From Vitellaria paradoxa (Eukaryota; Streptophyta; Magnoliopsida; Ericales; Sapotaceae): a DNA stretch of 64,000 nucleotides. The translations under genes and the position numbers were made by a program. This document shows positions 35,740-46,070 of this stretch, in pieces. Position 1 is the stretch's first letter; every line of letters begins with the position of its first letter. The DNA lies in the NCBI GenBank assembly GCA_019916065.1, contig CM034236.1:15205167-15269166 (forward strand), given 5' to 3'. The notes under the pieces were generated by a model. It was not told the DNA's origin. It saw only the letters and a list, made by a program, of their open reading frames with translations, and made no database searches.

Positions 35740-36840
35740 TTGAGGAGAGAAGTCCGTTTTGTACCATAGTAGTTTAGTTCTTCTTTTTATTTAGTTCTTT
35801 TCTGTTATTAAAAAAAAAAAAAAAAACTTTTTCAGTTTGCAAGTCTAACAATTGGTTGCAGCATTCAAATATGGAAGTAGTAGCTTATTGAGGAGATGGA
35901 GCATTCACTGTTCTGTAATGCAAGTATGTTCAAAGTTGGTTTGATCAGCCCACCCAATTGGTACAATTCATGAGCAGAAAATTTTCAATTTTCTGAAGTG
36001 CATTTCATGGGACTTAAGTGATTTGAACTGAGTTAAATTGCTGTAACACTGCTTTGCATTCAAATGAGCTGTTCTTGGAGTATGTTGCACTAACCAGGTT
36101 GGGGGAAATTACATTGGAAGCATTCTAAATTTTCAGCACCTCAACTCAATTAATTAAGCTCAATTAAGCTTATTAGGTACCCTCTTCTCTCAGAACTTTA
36201 TTGCTTAACTTGATCTTACATTGGGGACAATGCTCACTTTTAGTTGGGGGGGGGAGGATCATAATCTAAGATTCTATTTTGAGTGACATTGGTTGCATTG
36301 ACATGATTTATTGTGACTAGAATTGCTTGAGTTGGTTTTTCTGAATTGCTTGTGATTGAGATTCTCTTGTTTAGCTTGCAAAAATTGGTTTAAAAAAAAA
36401 GAATTTTGAAAATTTTTAGCATTTTTTTATTGCATAATATTTCTAGGATTAAGTGTTTTTAGGAATAAATTTAGTGTAAAAAAAAAAATGGCTTGAGTTT
36501 TTTTTTTTTTTAGGAACCATCACAGAAATTGGTTTGAGAAACACTCAGGTGCTGATTTACTGATAAAATGTATTCGAATGGGGAATTGGATATTCGGATG
36601 AGCTCAAGATTGGTTCAATAACCCGACCCGTGACCCCTCATATTCGGATGTTTAATGAAACCCTATCTGAATGAATTATCAGCACCGGCCTCCTTATTTC
36701 CCTCCAACTACTCAAATTAAAGTCGTTGGCGAGGGTTGGGATTTTTTAATAGAGAAGGACAAGAGCTAGGGTTTTGGGTGATCAGTGATACACAAAGAGA
36801 ACAAAGGGAAGGGATTTCCGCTGAGCTGATATCTGTAACA
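35740..36840 (+). other. Internal untranslated region between pol and the third ORF
   Basis: Contains TTGGGGACAA and then a purine tract (nine G, AGGA) at 36245-36259, resembling a polypurine tract. No protein-like frame. Confidence 0.6.
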
Positions 36841-38107
36841 ATGGCACCAAGGAGGAAGATGACAGCGCCTGGGCCATGAAGAACGAGCCAACGCCTGAGG
36901 GCACAACATCTAGGTAAGAAATCTGCTCCTGTTGTTTCTGAGCCCATAGAAATTGACATATCTGAATCTACACTCCCTTCTTCTGACAATGAAATCCAAC
37001 CACCCCTTGAGCAAGAACACTCATTGGGTGGCAATGAGGGTAATGAGCCTATCCTAGAAGCAGAGGCTCCTGATATGGCCATTCCAGATGAACTTTATTC
37101 CAACCCGCGTTTTGCAAACCCAGCATCTGAAAAGAGGTATACGGATGGGTATGCAAAACGAGCAGTTCTATGTGAAAGAGGGATCCTATTAGATGACTAT
37201 ACAGAGCAGCCTTATGAGTTGAAAGGCATGCTTGTAGACAGGGGATGGTCTGATTGGATAACTGTTAACCTGAGAGCTATAGTACCCCTAGTCAAAGAAT
37301 TTTACTCAAATGCTGTGATGGGAAGAGAGGGAAGCAAAGAGATTCACACTAAGGTGAGGAAGATACCTGTAGTGATAACCCCTGAGTTGATAGCAAGAGC
37401 TACTGCACTTCCCTTAGGAAATACCCCTAATGCAACCCCACAGCAACAAGCTGCGTGGACAGAGCAGCTGAGTAAGGAAAACTTGGTAAAATTACTGTCA
37501 GGGAATTCCCAAGCTAAATGGGATGGAGTTAGAATGTCAAGGGGAGACCTCACTGATAAGAGCAGGGTGCTGCATATGTTGGTGTGTTCCAAGATTCTTC
37601 CTCATGCATATGTGTCCTGTGACAGTGACACAAGCTGAGCTCATTGGGAAGTTGCTAATAGGCATCCCTTTTGATTTAGCTAATCACATTTGGACTATCA
37701 TAGCCACGGCAGTGGAGAAGCCTGGAGTGAATTCTGGTTTACCCTTTGGAGGATTAATAACAAAAATTTTACAAAGTCATGGAGTGAAAGAGAAAGCAGG
37801 TATGGAAATGGTCAAGCCGGCTGCAAGAATTGCAAAGACATCTATGAAGAGGAGCCAAGGCCAACTGGCAAGAAGAGTGATCAGGGAACCACAGGGTGAG
37901 CAGCAACCAGCTGAGGAAGTAAGGACTGAGGAGATTACTCTGCGGAGTTTACATGAAATGGTGAAGGATGTCCAAGGAAAACAGGCTGAATTGACTGCTG
38001 AGATGAAGAGTTTGAAAGAGCAACAAGAGAAGAATCATCAGCAAGTGATTGAAATGTTAGAAGGATTGTATGAACCAGCTGCCTCAGGAGGTTTCGAACC
38101 TACTTAG
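36841..38107 (+). pseudogene. Third ORF of the Athila element, plant transposon protein domain
   Basis: From ATG 36841 the frame has a TGA at codon 13 (36877-36879), then runs open to 37638. A frameshift near 37620 moves it to the frame that ends at TAG 38105-38107. The product would be about 420 residues: an acidic N-terminus, a central domain (about 37090-37780; RKIPVVITPELIARATALPL, KSRVLHMLVCSKILPHAYVS) and a Lys/Gln-rich coiled-coil-like C-terminus. The central domain resembles the 'putative plant transposon protein' family found in Athila/Tat elements. This position has been called env-like, but I see no signal peptide or membrane segment. Confidence 0.7.
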
Positions 38108-39930
38108 TGATGGTTATGTGATCCTTTGTTTTGGCACATAAGCTGAAATCTGTGCATGGATTCTTACAAAAAAAAAAAAAACTTAGAGCCATGTTTTGTT
38201 AGGTTGAAAATTAGGACCTTTTGGTTTTGTTTTATTTTTGCTTTGGTACTTTTCTGGATTTTGGACAACATTGACCATGAATTTGGTGAAATTTGGGTGG
38301 AGAATTGAGCTTGAACAAAAGGAATGCTGTTATGATCTATTTTCTTTTTAAAATTAGCTTCTTGTGTTTTGAATGGATGGAATTTCATAGTTGGGATTTT
38401 AAGTGATGCCAACTGTCGAGCTTTAAGTTTTAAATTTGGAATTTGAAATTTGTGATATGTTTAGTTTGCTTAATTGTTGAATTGATTGTGAGTAGATTTA
38501 GTTTTTGACTTGTTAACTTGAATATAGATACTCATAAATGAACTTCTTAATTGGACTATGTATTATATCACTTCCCAGCCATAGTGGAGACTTAAACCTG
38601 AAGTGAGTTTTTGAACCTTTAAACTTTGTTCATGAGAGACTTACATTTACTCAAAAAAGCTTTAAAAGCTTTAAAGTTTTTTGCACTTCAGTTCTTTCAA
38701 TAACTCCAAATACAATACTTTGTTTTGGGTGTTTGTGAAATTGTGGATGAATTGAACTTGATTCTTGGTTCTTTGCTGTAATGGTTGAGTGGAATGACAC
38801 TATGGAAATGACATTAGGTATTTTTTTTTTTTTTTTGTAACATTTGTGCCTATTACCTTTCTTTGAGGAACATCACCTTTGTAACCGAATTTGAGCCTTA
38901 ATAGAGTATTCATATTTCCTTCTTTCCACCTCCTTATTCCCTTAACCATAATGAATGCTCTTTAGCCTTCCTAATATATTTTGGAATACACTGAAAGTAA
39001 GGGGGGAAGAGCAATGAAAAAATTGCAGGATTGTGGGAGTAAGAAAAGAAAAAAAATAGATGGAAGAAAAGAAAAGTTTGGTGATGTAGAAAAATCAAAG
39101 AAAAACACTTTGGCCATGAATTTCAGTTTTTCAATCTCAGTTTCTAGATTTCAAAAAAAAAAATGAAAAAATTTTTTTTTTGAAATAAGGGTGTGATTTG
39201 GTAGAACTGCGGAAAGGTAGTGGTATGATAATTTTAGTGTTCCAAAATATCTTGAACTCCCTATCCCTCCTTTGAATCCTCCTATTACATCCCAATAGCC
39301 TCATTATAACCTAATGCAAGTCCTAATGGATCCATAGAAGAATTCTCATTCAATTATGAAAGCTAGGAATTGAGAATGCATGGTGAAAATTCTGAAATAA
39401 ACTCACTGCATCATTCTTTCATGGAGTTATGGCAAGTCCTTTTATTTCTTGAATAAATCGTTCTTCACTTATGATGCTACCTTCTAGAATTTGATTTACA
39501 TTTACTCTTTAAAAAGGGGCATCTTGAGTAAAACCTTGTGTGATCTATTTTCTTGTGAGTGGATTCCAAGGTGAGAATTGAAGTCGAAACTTAGGGAGAT
39601 GGTGTGATGCAAAAATTCAAGATAGAGTTTGATTTTAGAGATTTAAATTGAGTTAACAGGTTAAGAGCTGAATTTTCATACTTGGTTCAAATATTTAGCA
39701 AATTTTACATGCCGCACAGAATTTCAAGATTTTAAATTGTTATCTTAAATTCCTTGGCTTGTGGTATTGATTAACATTCTATAGTTATGATTTACCATTC
39801 ATTTAGAACTTGAGATGCTGTCCTTAGGAATGCTCTTTACAGACCTGCAAACCCAAAAATAAAGCTTTTGGTTGTTTTTAAGGTAGCCCTCTTACTTTAG
39901 ACATTACTAGGGACTAGTAATGTTGTAGTT
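38108..39930 (+). other. 3' untranslated region of the Athila element
   Basis: Long T-rich stretch with homopolymers; no protein-like frame. Ends in the polypurine tract GGGGGGTG (39931-39938) directly before the 3' LTR. Confidence 0.6.
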
Positions 39931-39938
39931 GGGGGGTG

Positions 39939-41484
39939 TGATTGGACTTAACTCATTACATATTTCTTTACTTAATTACACCTTTATATAGGATATAAAT
40001 GATATAAAACTTGTGTTTTGTGCAGATTTTATCTTCTACTTTAAACATATGGAACATGTATTGAATTATGTCACAAGAAGAAGCAATTTGAGTATTATTA
40101 AGGATGCAAAGAAAGATTTGCTGAAACACATTTTGTTGAGTAAAGCCATCGGAGTAGATGAAGAATTTCCATGTGAACTTAATACGAGAAAGGAAAAATC
40201 AGCAATTTGGAAGTTCCTGAAGTAGAGTCCCATTCAAATTTGGGAATTGGCCCATCTAAATACAATTGCTGAGTGAACCAATTTCTGAAGTGGACGGCAT
40301 ATTCGAATACAACTGAAAAGCATTCGAATGGTGGGTTATTTCCAGTAACGAATTCCATGTGACCTCAGCTGTTCCATGTGACAAGATTCCGAAAGACAGT
40401 GAGGGGCAAGATCTGTAATTAAGGGTGAATTGCATAATGGAATGAGGATTTTTTGGGGCCGAAAGAATGAGTGGAGAGAGAAAGGGGCGTGGGCATCACA
40501 TGACCCACCCGTGGAGGATATACACATTCGGACAGAGAGCTGGAGAAAAAAAAAAGGGTTTTGGGGGGCTGTCTTCTTTTTGTTTCTGTTATTACTTGAG
40601 CTGAGAGGGAGTCTTTCAATTTTTTTTTTTTGGTTCTTCCGATTTCAACAGTTGTAATTAGATTTTCCATTACAATTCAATTTCAATTCCAGATTTCAGA
40701 TTTCAAATGTCTCAATTTCATCTTTCTATTTTTGTTTCTAATTTCCTGAGAATGATCGGCTAGTTTTTCTTGGGCCAAGGCAAGGACAATGTCCTGTCCA
40801 ATGATTTCCAAGATGCCGTTCTTCATGGATTAATTTTGAGTTATTTGGTTATCAATCTTAGTTGTATCTAATTACTCTCAAAATCAATGGTCCAATGTCC
40901 GATTAACACTTGTTTACATATTTTATCAATGAGTTCATAGAAGTTGCTGAATTCAGAACTCTTATTGCAAATATGTATGGGAGTTGCTAGAATTAGATCT
41001 TCTATAGACTTCATGATAGATTATGCACATCACTTGTTTGATCCATAGCTTGTATCATTTGAAATTAATTTTCTCCAAACATTAGAGCAACTAGAATTGA
41101 TGATCTATTCACTCTTGGTATTTTGAGATTGATTTGGATAGGCATTGGAATTGTCTTGCCCATCTTTTTAATATCAAGTTTTAGTTAAGTTTAGTTTTCA
41201 TTTCAAAACCCATTTCCAAAACCATCAAAAATTCCAAACCAGATTTTCAATTCTGTTTACCATTCATGTGAGCCATGTTTTGCCTCTTTAATCCATTTGA
41301 TTCAAACATGATTTTACTCCCTAGATCCCTGTGGATATGACCTGGTTCTTACCAGTTAATTGTGCTACAATGAAACCTTGCACTTGGGGGAGTTTGTCTC
41401 GATTTTCCCTACTCAACACCTTTGAAATCTGAATTTGCATCTTTATTTACATTTGAGAGTGAGGTAATTAAGCAAACACAAGTA
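39939..41484 (+). repeat. 3' LTR of the Athila element
   Basis: 1546 bases, matches the 5' LTR with about 20 substitutions and a few homopolymer length differences. The terminal CA is TA here. Flanked by TGTTG at 41485-41489. Confidence 0.9.
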
Positions 41485-41489
41485 TGTTG

Positions 41490-42880
41490 TTTGATAGAAG
41501 TATGGAGAAAGAAATAACAATATTGTCCCTCATTCTTTTATCTCGCTTTTTTTTTTTAAAATGATTTTTCTCATTTTTTTATCTCTATTTTTTCTAGAGA
41601 TGTTTCCGCTGATCTTTTATCTCATTTTTTTTTTTAAAGATGGTTTTTATTAATCTTTGATCTTGATTTTTTCTGGAGATGATTTCCACTGATCATTTAT
41701 CTCATTTTAAATACAAATACTGTTTTAACAAAACTGAGATAGAAAGTATTAAAAGTAACATTTTATATCAATTTGTAATTAGACTAAGATAAAAAATTTA
41801 GCTCACAAATGTTTATCATATTTTTTCTAAAGCCGTAATCCTTGTAAATCTCCTAATGTGATCTTTAACAATTGTTGTATTAATGTAACGAGTAGTTTAA
41901 CATAATTTGGCTTATCCAAGATTTTTTTGATTTTTTGTTTATTGATCTATGATAGTAGATTTTATAGCATATTAAATTAATTAAAATTAATAAATAAATG
42001 TTACAACAAAATTGAAATCTAATTTAAATTATATAAAGTGATAAAAAATTTTTTTGACCGAGATATAGAGAAAGAAATAACAATAACGTCTTTCATTCTT
42101 TTATCTCGCTTGTTTTTAGATATGATTTTTCTTAGTTTTTTATCTCAGTTTTTTCTAGAGACGTTTTCACTGATTTTTTATCACGGTTTTTTTATGAGAT
42201 GGTTTTCACTCGATCGTTTTTTAACTGGGTGTTTTTTCCTAGAGTTAGTTTCCACTAATCTTTTATCTTATTTTTAATGAAATTACAGTTTTGACAAAAT
42301 TGGGAGAGAGAGTATTAAAATTTACCTTCTATCTCAGTTTTTTAATTAGACTAAGATAAAAAATTTAGCTCACAAATTTTTATCATACTTTTTCTAATAC
42401 CATGATATTTATAAATCTCCTAATGTGATGTTTATCAATTATCCTATTAATATAATGAATAGTTCAACATAATTTGGCTTATCTTATCAAACCATAAATT
42501 ATATGTTTTCCACAATTATATATCCAAGTTAGTGAAGTCCCACGAGACATATGGAAAAGGTTTTATTTTGATTGCCTTTTTTTTTTTTTTTGTGGCGCAA
42601 GACTGTTTTCCGTAGACTAAATTGGAGCCTACAGGAGTTACGACTAGAAAATAGTTAGGACATACATATGTGTGAATAAATTATGAGATTAATGACAAAC
42701 CGGACCTAGAATTAAATTCTTATTTCTACTTGTGATTTTCATTGATTTTTTGGTTTTTGAAAAATTATGTCATTTCTAATTCGGTACACCATATAAAGTT
42801 AGATGATTCACTCCCACAGAGCGATCAATCCCGCATTTCGTCGGAATGAACTTATATTAATTTGTTAAGTGGATGAACTT
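41490..42880. repeat. Array unit resumed after Athila; gene missing
   Basis: The interrupted sub-repeat continues, then a second sub-repeat (marker near 41955), then the gene-proximal spacer up to about 42880 (GGATGAACTTA). At that point, about 920 bases before a G-box would be expected to lead to a gene, the sequence switches to retrotransposon remnant. No prolamin-like gene follows. Confidence 0.75.
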
Positions 42881-43095
42881 AACAAAGTTCCAATTTTTGG
42901 CATTCTATAAGTTGAAAGGAGAGAAGTTGGGGGGAGGGGAGAATGAAATGAAAAGCACTTTATCCCTTGATTCCCTAAGACATGCACTTTGAATTCCTTA
43001 TCATTCATTTGTTAACCAAATACCCTATAGCCAAGTTACAACTTAGTAAAGACCTAATGAACTTTAGGTGAAAGATATTTTGAAGGAGCATTGAT

Positions 43096-43600
43096 TTAAG
43101 TTGTGTGATCAACTAAAGTTATCTTCAACATCTTGTTCTTCACGGTCAACTTCTCGTTTTGCTTGTGGAACTTTTGATAGTCAAGATATAGTTGTTCATA
43201 AGCATCTTCAAAATCTATCTCTTTACTTTCACAATCATGTTTTGATTTTTCCTCTAAAGAATCTTTCTTTGAATTCTTGGAACCAGATGAGTCTTTAGAG
43301 CTTACAGATCCCAAGCTCCTTGCCATGAAAGCTATGAAGTTTCCTGGAAAATCATCTGAAGATGATGAAGTACTTGATTCATCTGTACCATCCAAGGTTG
43401 CATTTAGAATCTTTTTCTTGATCTTCTTATTCCCACAATCCTGGGTTATATGACCATAACCCTTGCACTCATAGCACTTCACCCCTTTAAACCTATTTTT
43501 CTTTTTTTTTTTGGGTTCAAAAAAATTTTCACCCTCGGATTTATCATTCTTCTTAAATTTTTTCAGATTTTCTGCCTTCTCTACAGGGATACATCTAGCA
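43096..43600 (-). pseudogene. Copia-type gag fragment with CCHC zinc knuckle
   Basis: On the minus strand the frame reads a Lys-rich segment, then CYECKGYGHITQDC, a C-x2-C-x4-H-x4-C knuckle, then a Ser/Asp-rich region with SSDDFPGNF and a coiled-coil-like tail to about 43096. It lies just downstream (in element orientation) of the primer site at 43638-43649, so the N-terminal part of gag has been deleted. Protease and polymerase are absent. Confidence 0.7.
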
Positions 43601-43637
43601 ATTAATAGGATGACGTTTTTCTCTCAAAAATATACCT

Positions 43638-43649
43638 GCCCTGATACCA
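43638..43649 (-). other. Copia primer-binding site (initiator tRNA-Met type)
   Basis: Minus strand reads TGGTATCAGGGC, one base different from the common TGGTATCAGAGC, two bases from the LTR end. Confidence 0.75.
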
Positions 43650-43651
43650 AT

Positions 43652-44461
43652 TGAAAATATGTACTATGCTGATAACAATCCCAAACAACCAATCCACAAA
43701 CACACAGTGATGGAAGGCGAGATAAACAAAATGAAGTAACCCACGAAGGGAAACCTTAAACAAAACTTTCACTAAAATCAAACGTTGGTTACAAACTCAC
43801 ACTCTCAATAGATTGACTCCTTGACTCTATACTCTGTTGACGTTTGCTCGACTACTTGATTCACCAACTCCTTTAGTGAAAGCTCTTCGACTCCTCAAAG
43901 GCACAACACCGAATCCTCGGCAACCTCTCGTGTTGAATCCTCAGCTCTTTAAAGATTCGAACTCCTTTGAATCACACAGATGAAAGAATGCTTGGCTAAG
44001 TTGTTGAGAGAACTTTCTGACTTTTCTCACTCACAAACTTGATGTGATTATCTCTCAATGAAACCCTGAAGTTGTCCAATATATATAACCACAAAAATCG
44101 GGCCAACTCAGGTTAAAAAAAGTAGAAGATAGTGTTGGAAATAGTACCTCACGGGAAGGGAGCACCCCTGGCCTTCCCGCGATCTTCCGCGTGGGCTTCC
44201 CGCGAATCAGAGCAGTCTTCCCGCACGGCCAAAGTACAGAAAACACCTCTCAGCTTTTTTCTGCAGCAAAGTGCGGCCTTCTCGCGTAATTCAATTCTGA
44301 ACCTCTTCAGGACTTTTAGCCACTTTGGAAACTTGATTTTCTGAGGCCTTTTAGAATTCTAATCTTCTTAAGAATCTAGTGTCTTAGCCTACACTAAGTC
44401 TAAAGTACAAACAATTCAATTTGATCATGGATTTTGCCAATTTACAAGTTTAGCCTTAACA
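43652..44461 (-). mobile_element. Copia LTR (about 810 bases)
   Basis: On the minus strand it starts TGTTAAGGCTAAACTTG and ends CATATTTTCA, next to the primer site, so this is the 5' LTR of a minus-strand copia element. It is nested in the Athila-like remnant. The matching 3' LTR is not visible. The frames at 44055-44246 and 44132-44344 lie inside it and are not taken as genes. Confidence 0.75.
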
Positions 44462-45002
44462 ATTTTAGTGACTTTGCTCAATTTTCACACAAACATAGTT
44501 AATTTGCATATTTAGTTGAAATGGGCTGGAAGAAAAGCTTGAACATGAATATTTATCTGCAAAAATCATTTTACCATGCTTAAATTTTGAATTCTTCTCT
44601 TGATTTTGTTATTTGTTAAATACTTTTAGAAAAGGATGGTGAAAGTAAAAGTTTTGGTCCAATGTGAATTTACGAGTTCTAATTCTAAATTCTTTTTACG
44701 AATTTGTTCATTGTTAGCGATTTTGGAAAATAATTTTAAAAGTAAAAATCTATGTTGAATTTCCAAAGTTTAACATCTAAATTTCTTTTAACGCAAATTC
44801 TTAGGAATTATAGCACTACTATGGATCTACCTGTGAGTTCTATTTCGTGAATTTTATTCTAGCATGAACTACAATTGGGTAGGTGAATTTAGATTGGGCC
44901 ACCATTTGTGTTGGGTGGACTTAGGATGCTTTGTACTACCCAATTGTAGGTTTTCAGGCTTACCCTTGTATTGATTAGATGCTATTGCTTTGCTTGTAGA
45001 CA

Positions 45003-46070
45003 ATGGGTCCTAGAAAACTGCCAGCTCACCGAAATATTTCTCGAATTGACTATGATGATCATAGGCTCTTATAAGAAAAAAGAAACTAATTTTGGGAAGT
45101 TTTGGGAGAAAAAGGCTATTATCTTAGAAAGATTTTGGGAAATTGAAGACTTTCGAGGGGAAGAATTTGAGCAGTATTAGATTTTTTTTGAGAGGGGTTG
45201 GCTTCAATTTGCTCATTTTCAACCTAGTTATATACCTGAGGTAGTTAGGGAGTTTTGTGTCCATCTCATTAAGTTTGAGGAGGATGAGGGAAATGTCATC
45301 CATAGTTATGTAAGGGGAGCTAATATAGATATCACTCCTGCTCACTTTGCCAAAATATTAAACCTTCCTCATCCCGGTATGCCTGATTTCCCCTTTGCCC
45401 TTGGAGAAACCCTATCCATGCAAACTATTGCACATGAAATTTTATTAGAAGGGATAAACTGGCCAGCTAAGGGTCAAGTTAAAGTTGCTAATCTGAACAA
45501 CAAATACTAGCCTATTCACATGTTTAGTTATTCAAATTTACTCCCTTTAGGATGCACTTCTGAGTATGGTGAGTGTCGAGCTTAGTTCATTTATGCAATT
45601 AGCATGGGGAAAGTGATTGATTTACCTCTCTACCTTTGGGAGTACTTAAAGAATTTTCAAGAGCACCCCAAGAGGCAGGGAGGCATTCCATTTGGGGGCT
45701 TTCTAGCTGAGTTGTTTAGGAGCTATCATGTGAATCTCCCAATTGATTTACAAATAGCTGTATCATTGGGTGCCCTCAATTATCAGTCTTTTATGAAAGC
45801 TAGGTTACCATCTGAGAGAGGGAGGAAAAGACAAGCCACTGCTCCATATCATAAAGAAGGGGAAAGCTCTTAGGCTAAACCTTAAGGACAAGAAGCAGTG
45901 GAGGAAGTCACAATTCATCAACTAGTAGAGATGCTTAGGAGCCAGGGTACTTGACTTGATCACATTGAGGCTATCATAAATGAGAACAACTAGCCACTTT
46001 GGAGCCTTTATGAGCATTAGTTTGGCATTGGAGCTCCATTTCCACCACCTCAGTAGATAGATTTTGATGA
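45003..46070 (+). pseudogene. Degenerate plant transposon protein ORF
   Basis: Begins MGPRKLPAHR at 45003, then stops and frame changes. From about 45184 a long readable stretch (WLQFAHFQPSYIPEVVREF; LNLPHPGMPDFPF; MGKVIDLPLYLWEYLKNF; GGIPFGGFLAELFRSYHV) is interrupted by at least two TAG codons (near 45508 and 45583). The content resembles the third ORF of the intact Athila element (ILPHAYVS / PFGGLITKILQSHGV correspond in style) but is far more diverged. The last part is the sequence at 1-240. Confidence 0.65.

Larger units (their letters stand above)
27664..41484 (+). mobile_element. Complete Athila-type Ty3/gypsy LTR retrotransposon (13.8 kb)
   Basis: Order: 5' LTR 27664-29205, tRNA-Asp primer site 29212-29228, gag, protease, reverse transcriptase, RNase H, integrase, a third ORF, polypurine tract 39931-39938 and 3' LTR 39939-41484. 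The target duplication TGTTG is at 27659-27663 and 41485-41489. Removing the element and one duplication restores the array sequence GTAAACAA...TTTGATAG seen at 20531. The DLGAS protease motif, the tRNA-Asp primer site and the extra 3' ORF place it with Athila. Coding frames are broken by several stop codons and at least three frameshifts, so it is not autonomous. The LTRs differ at about 20 positions by eye (roughly 1.3%), which indicates a recent insertion. Confidence 0.95.

Noticed and set aside
38981..39166. Lys-rich 61-codon frame in the Athila 3' region
   Set aside because: Low-complexity translation of A-rich sequence with no conserved motif.
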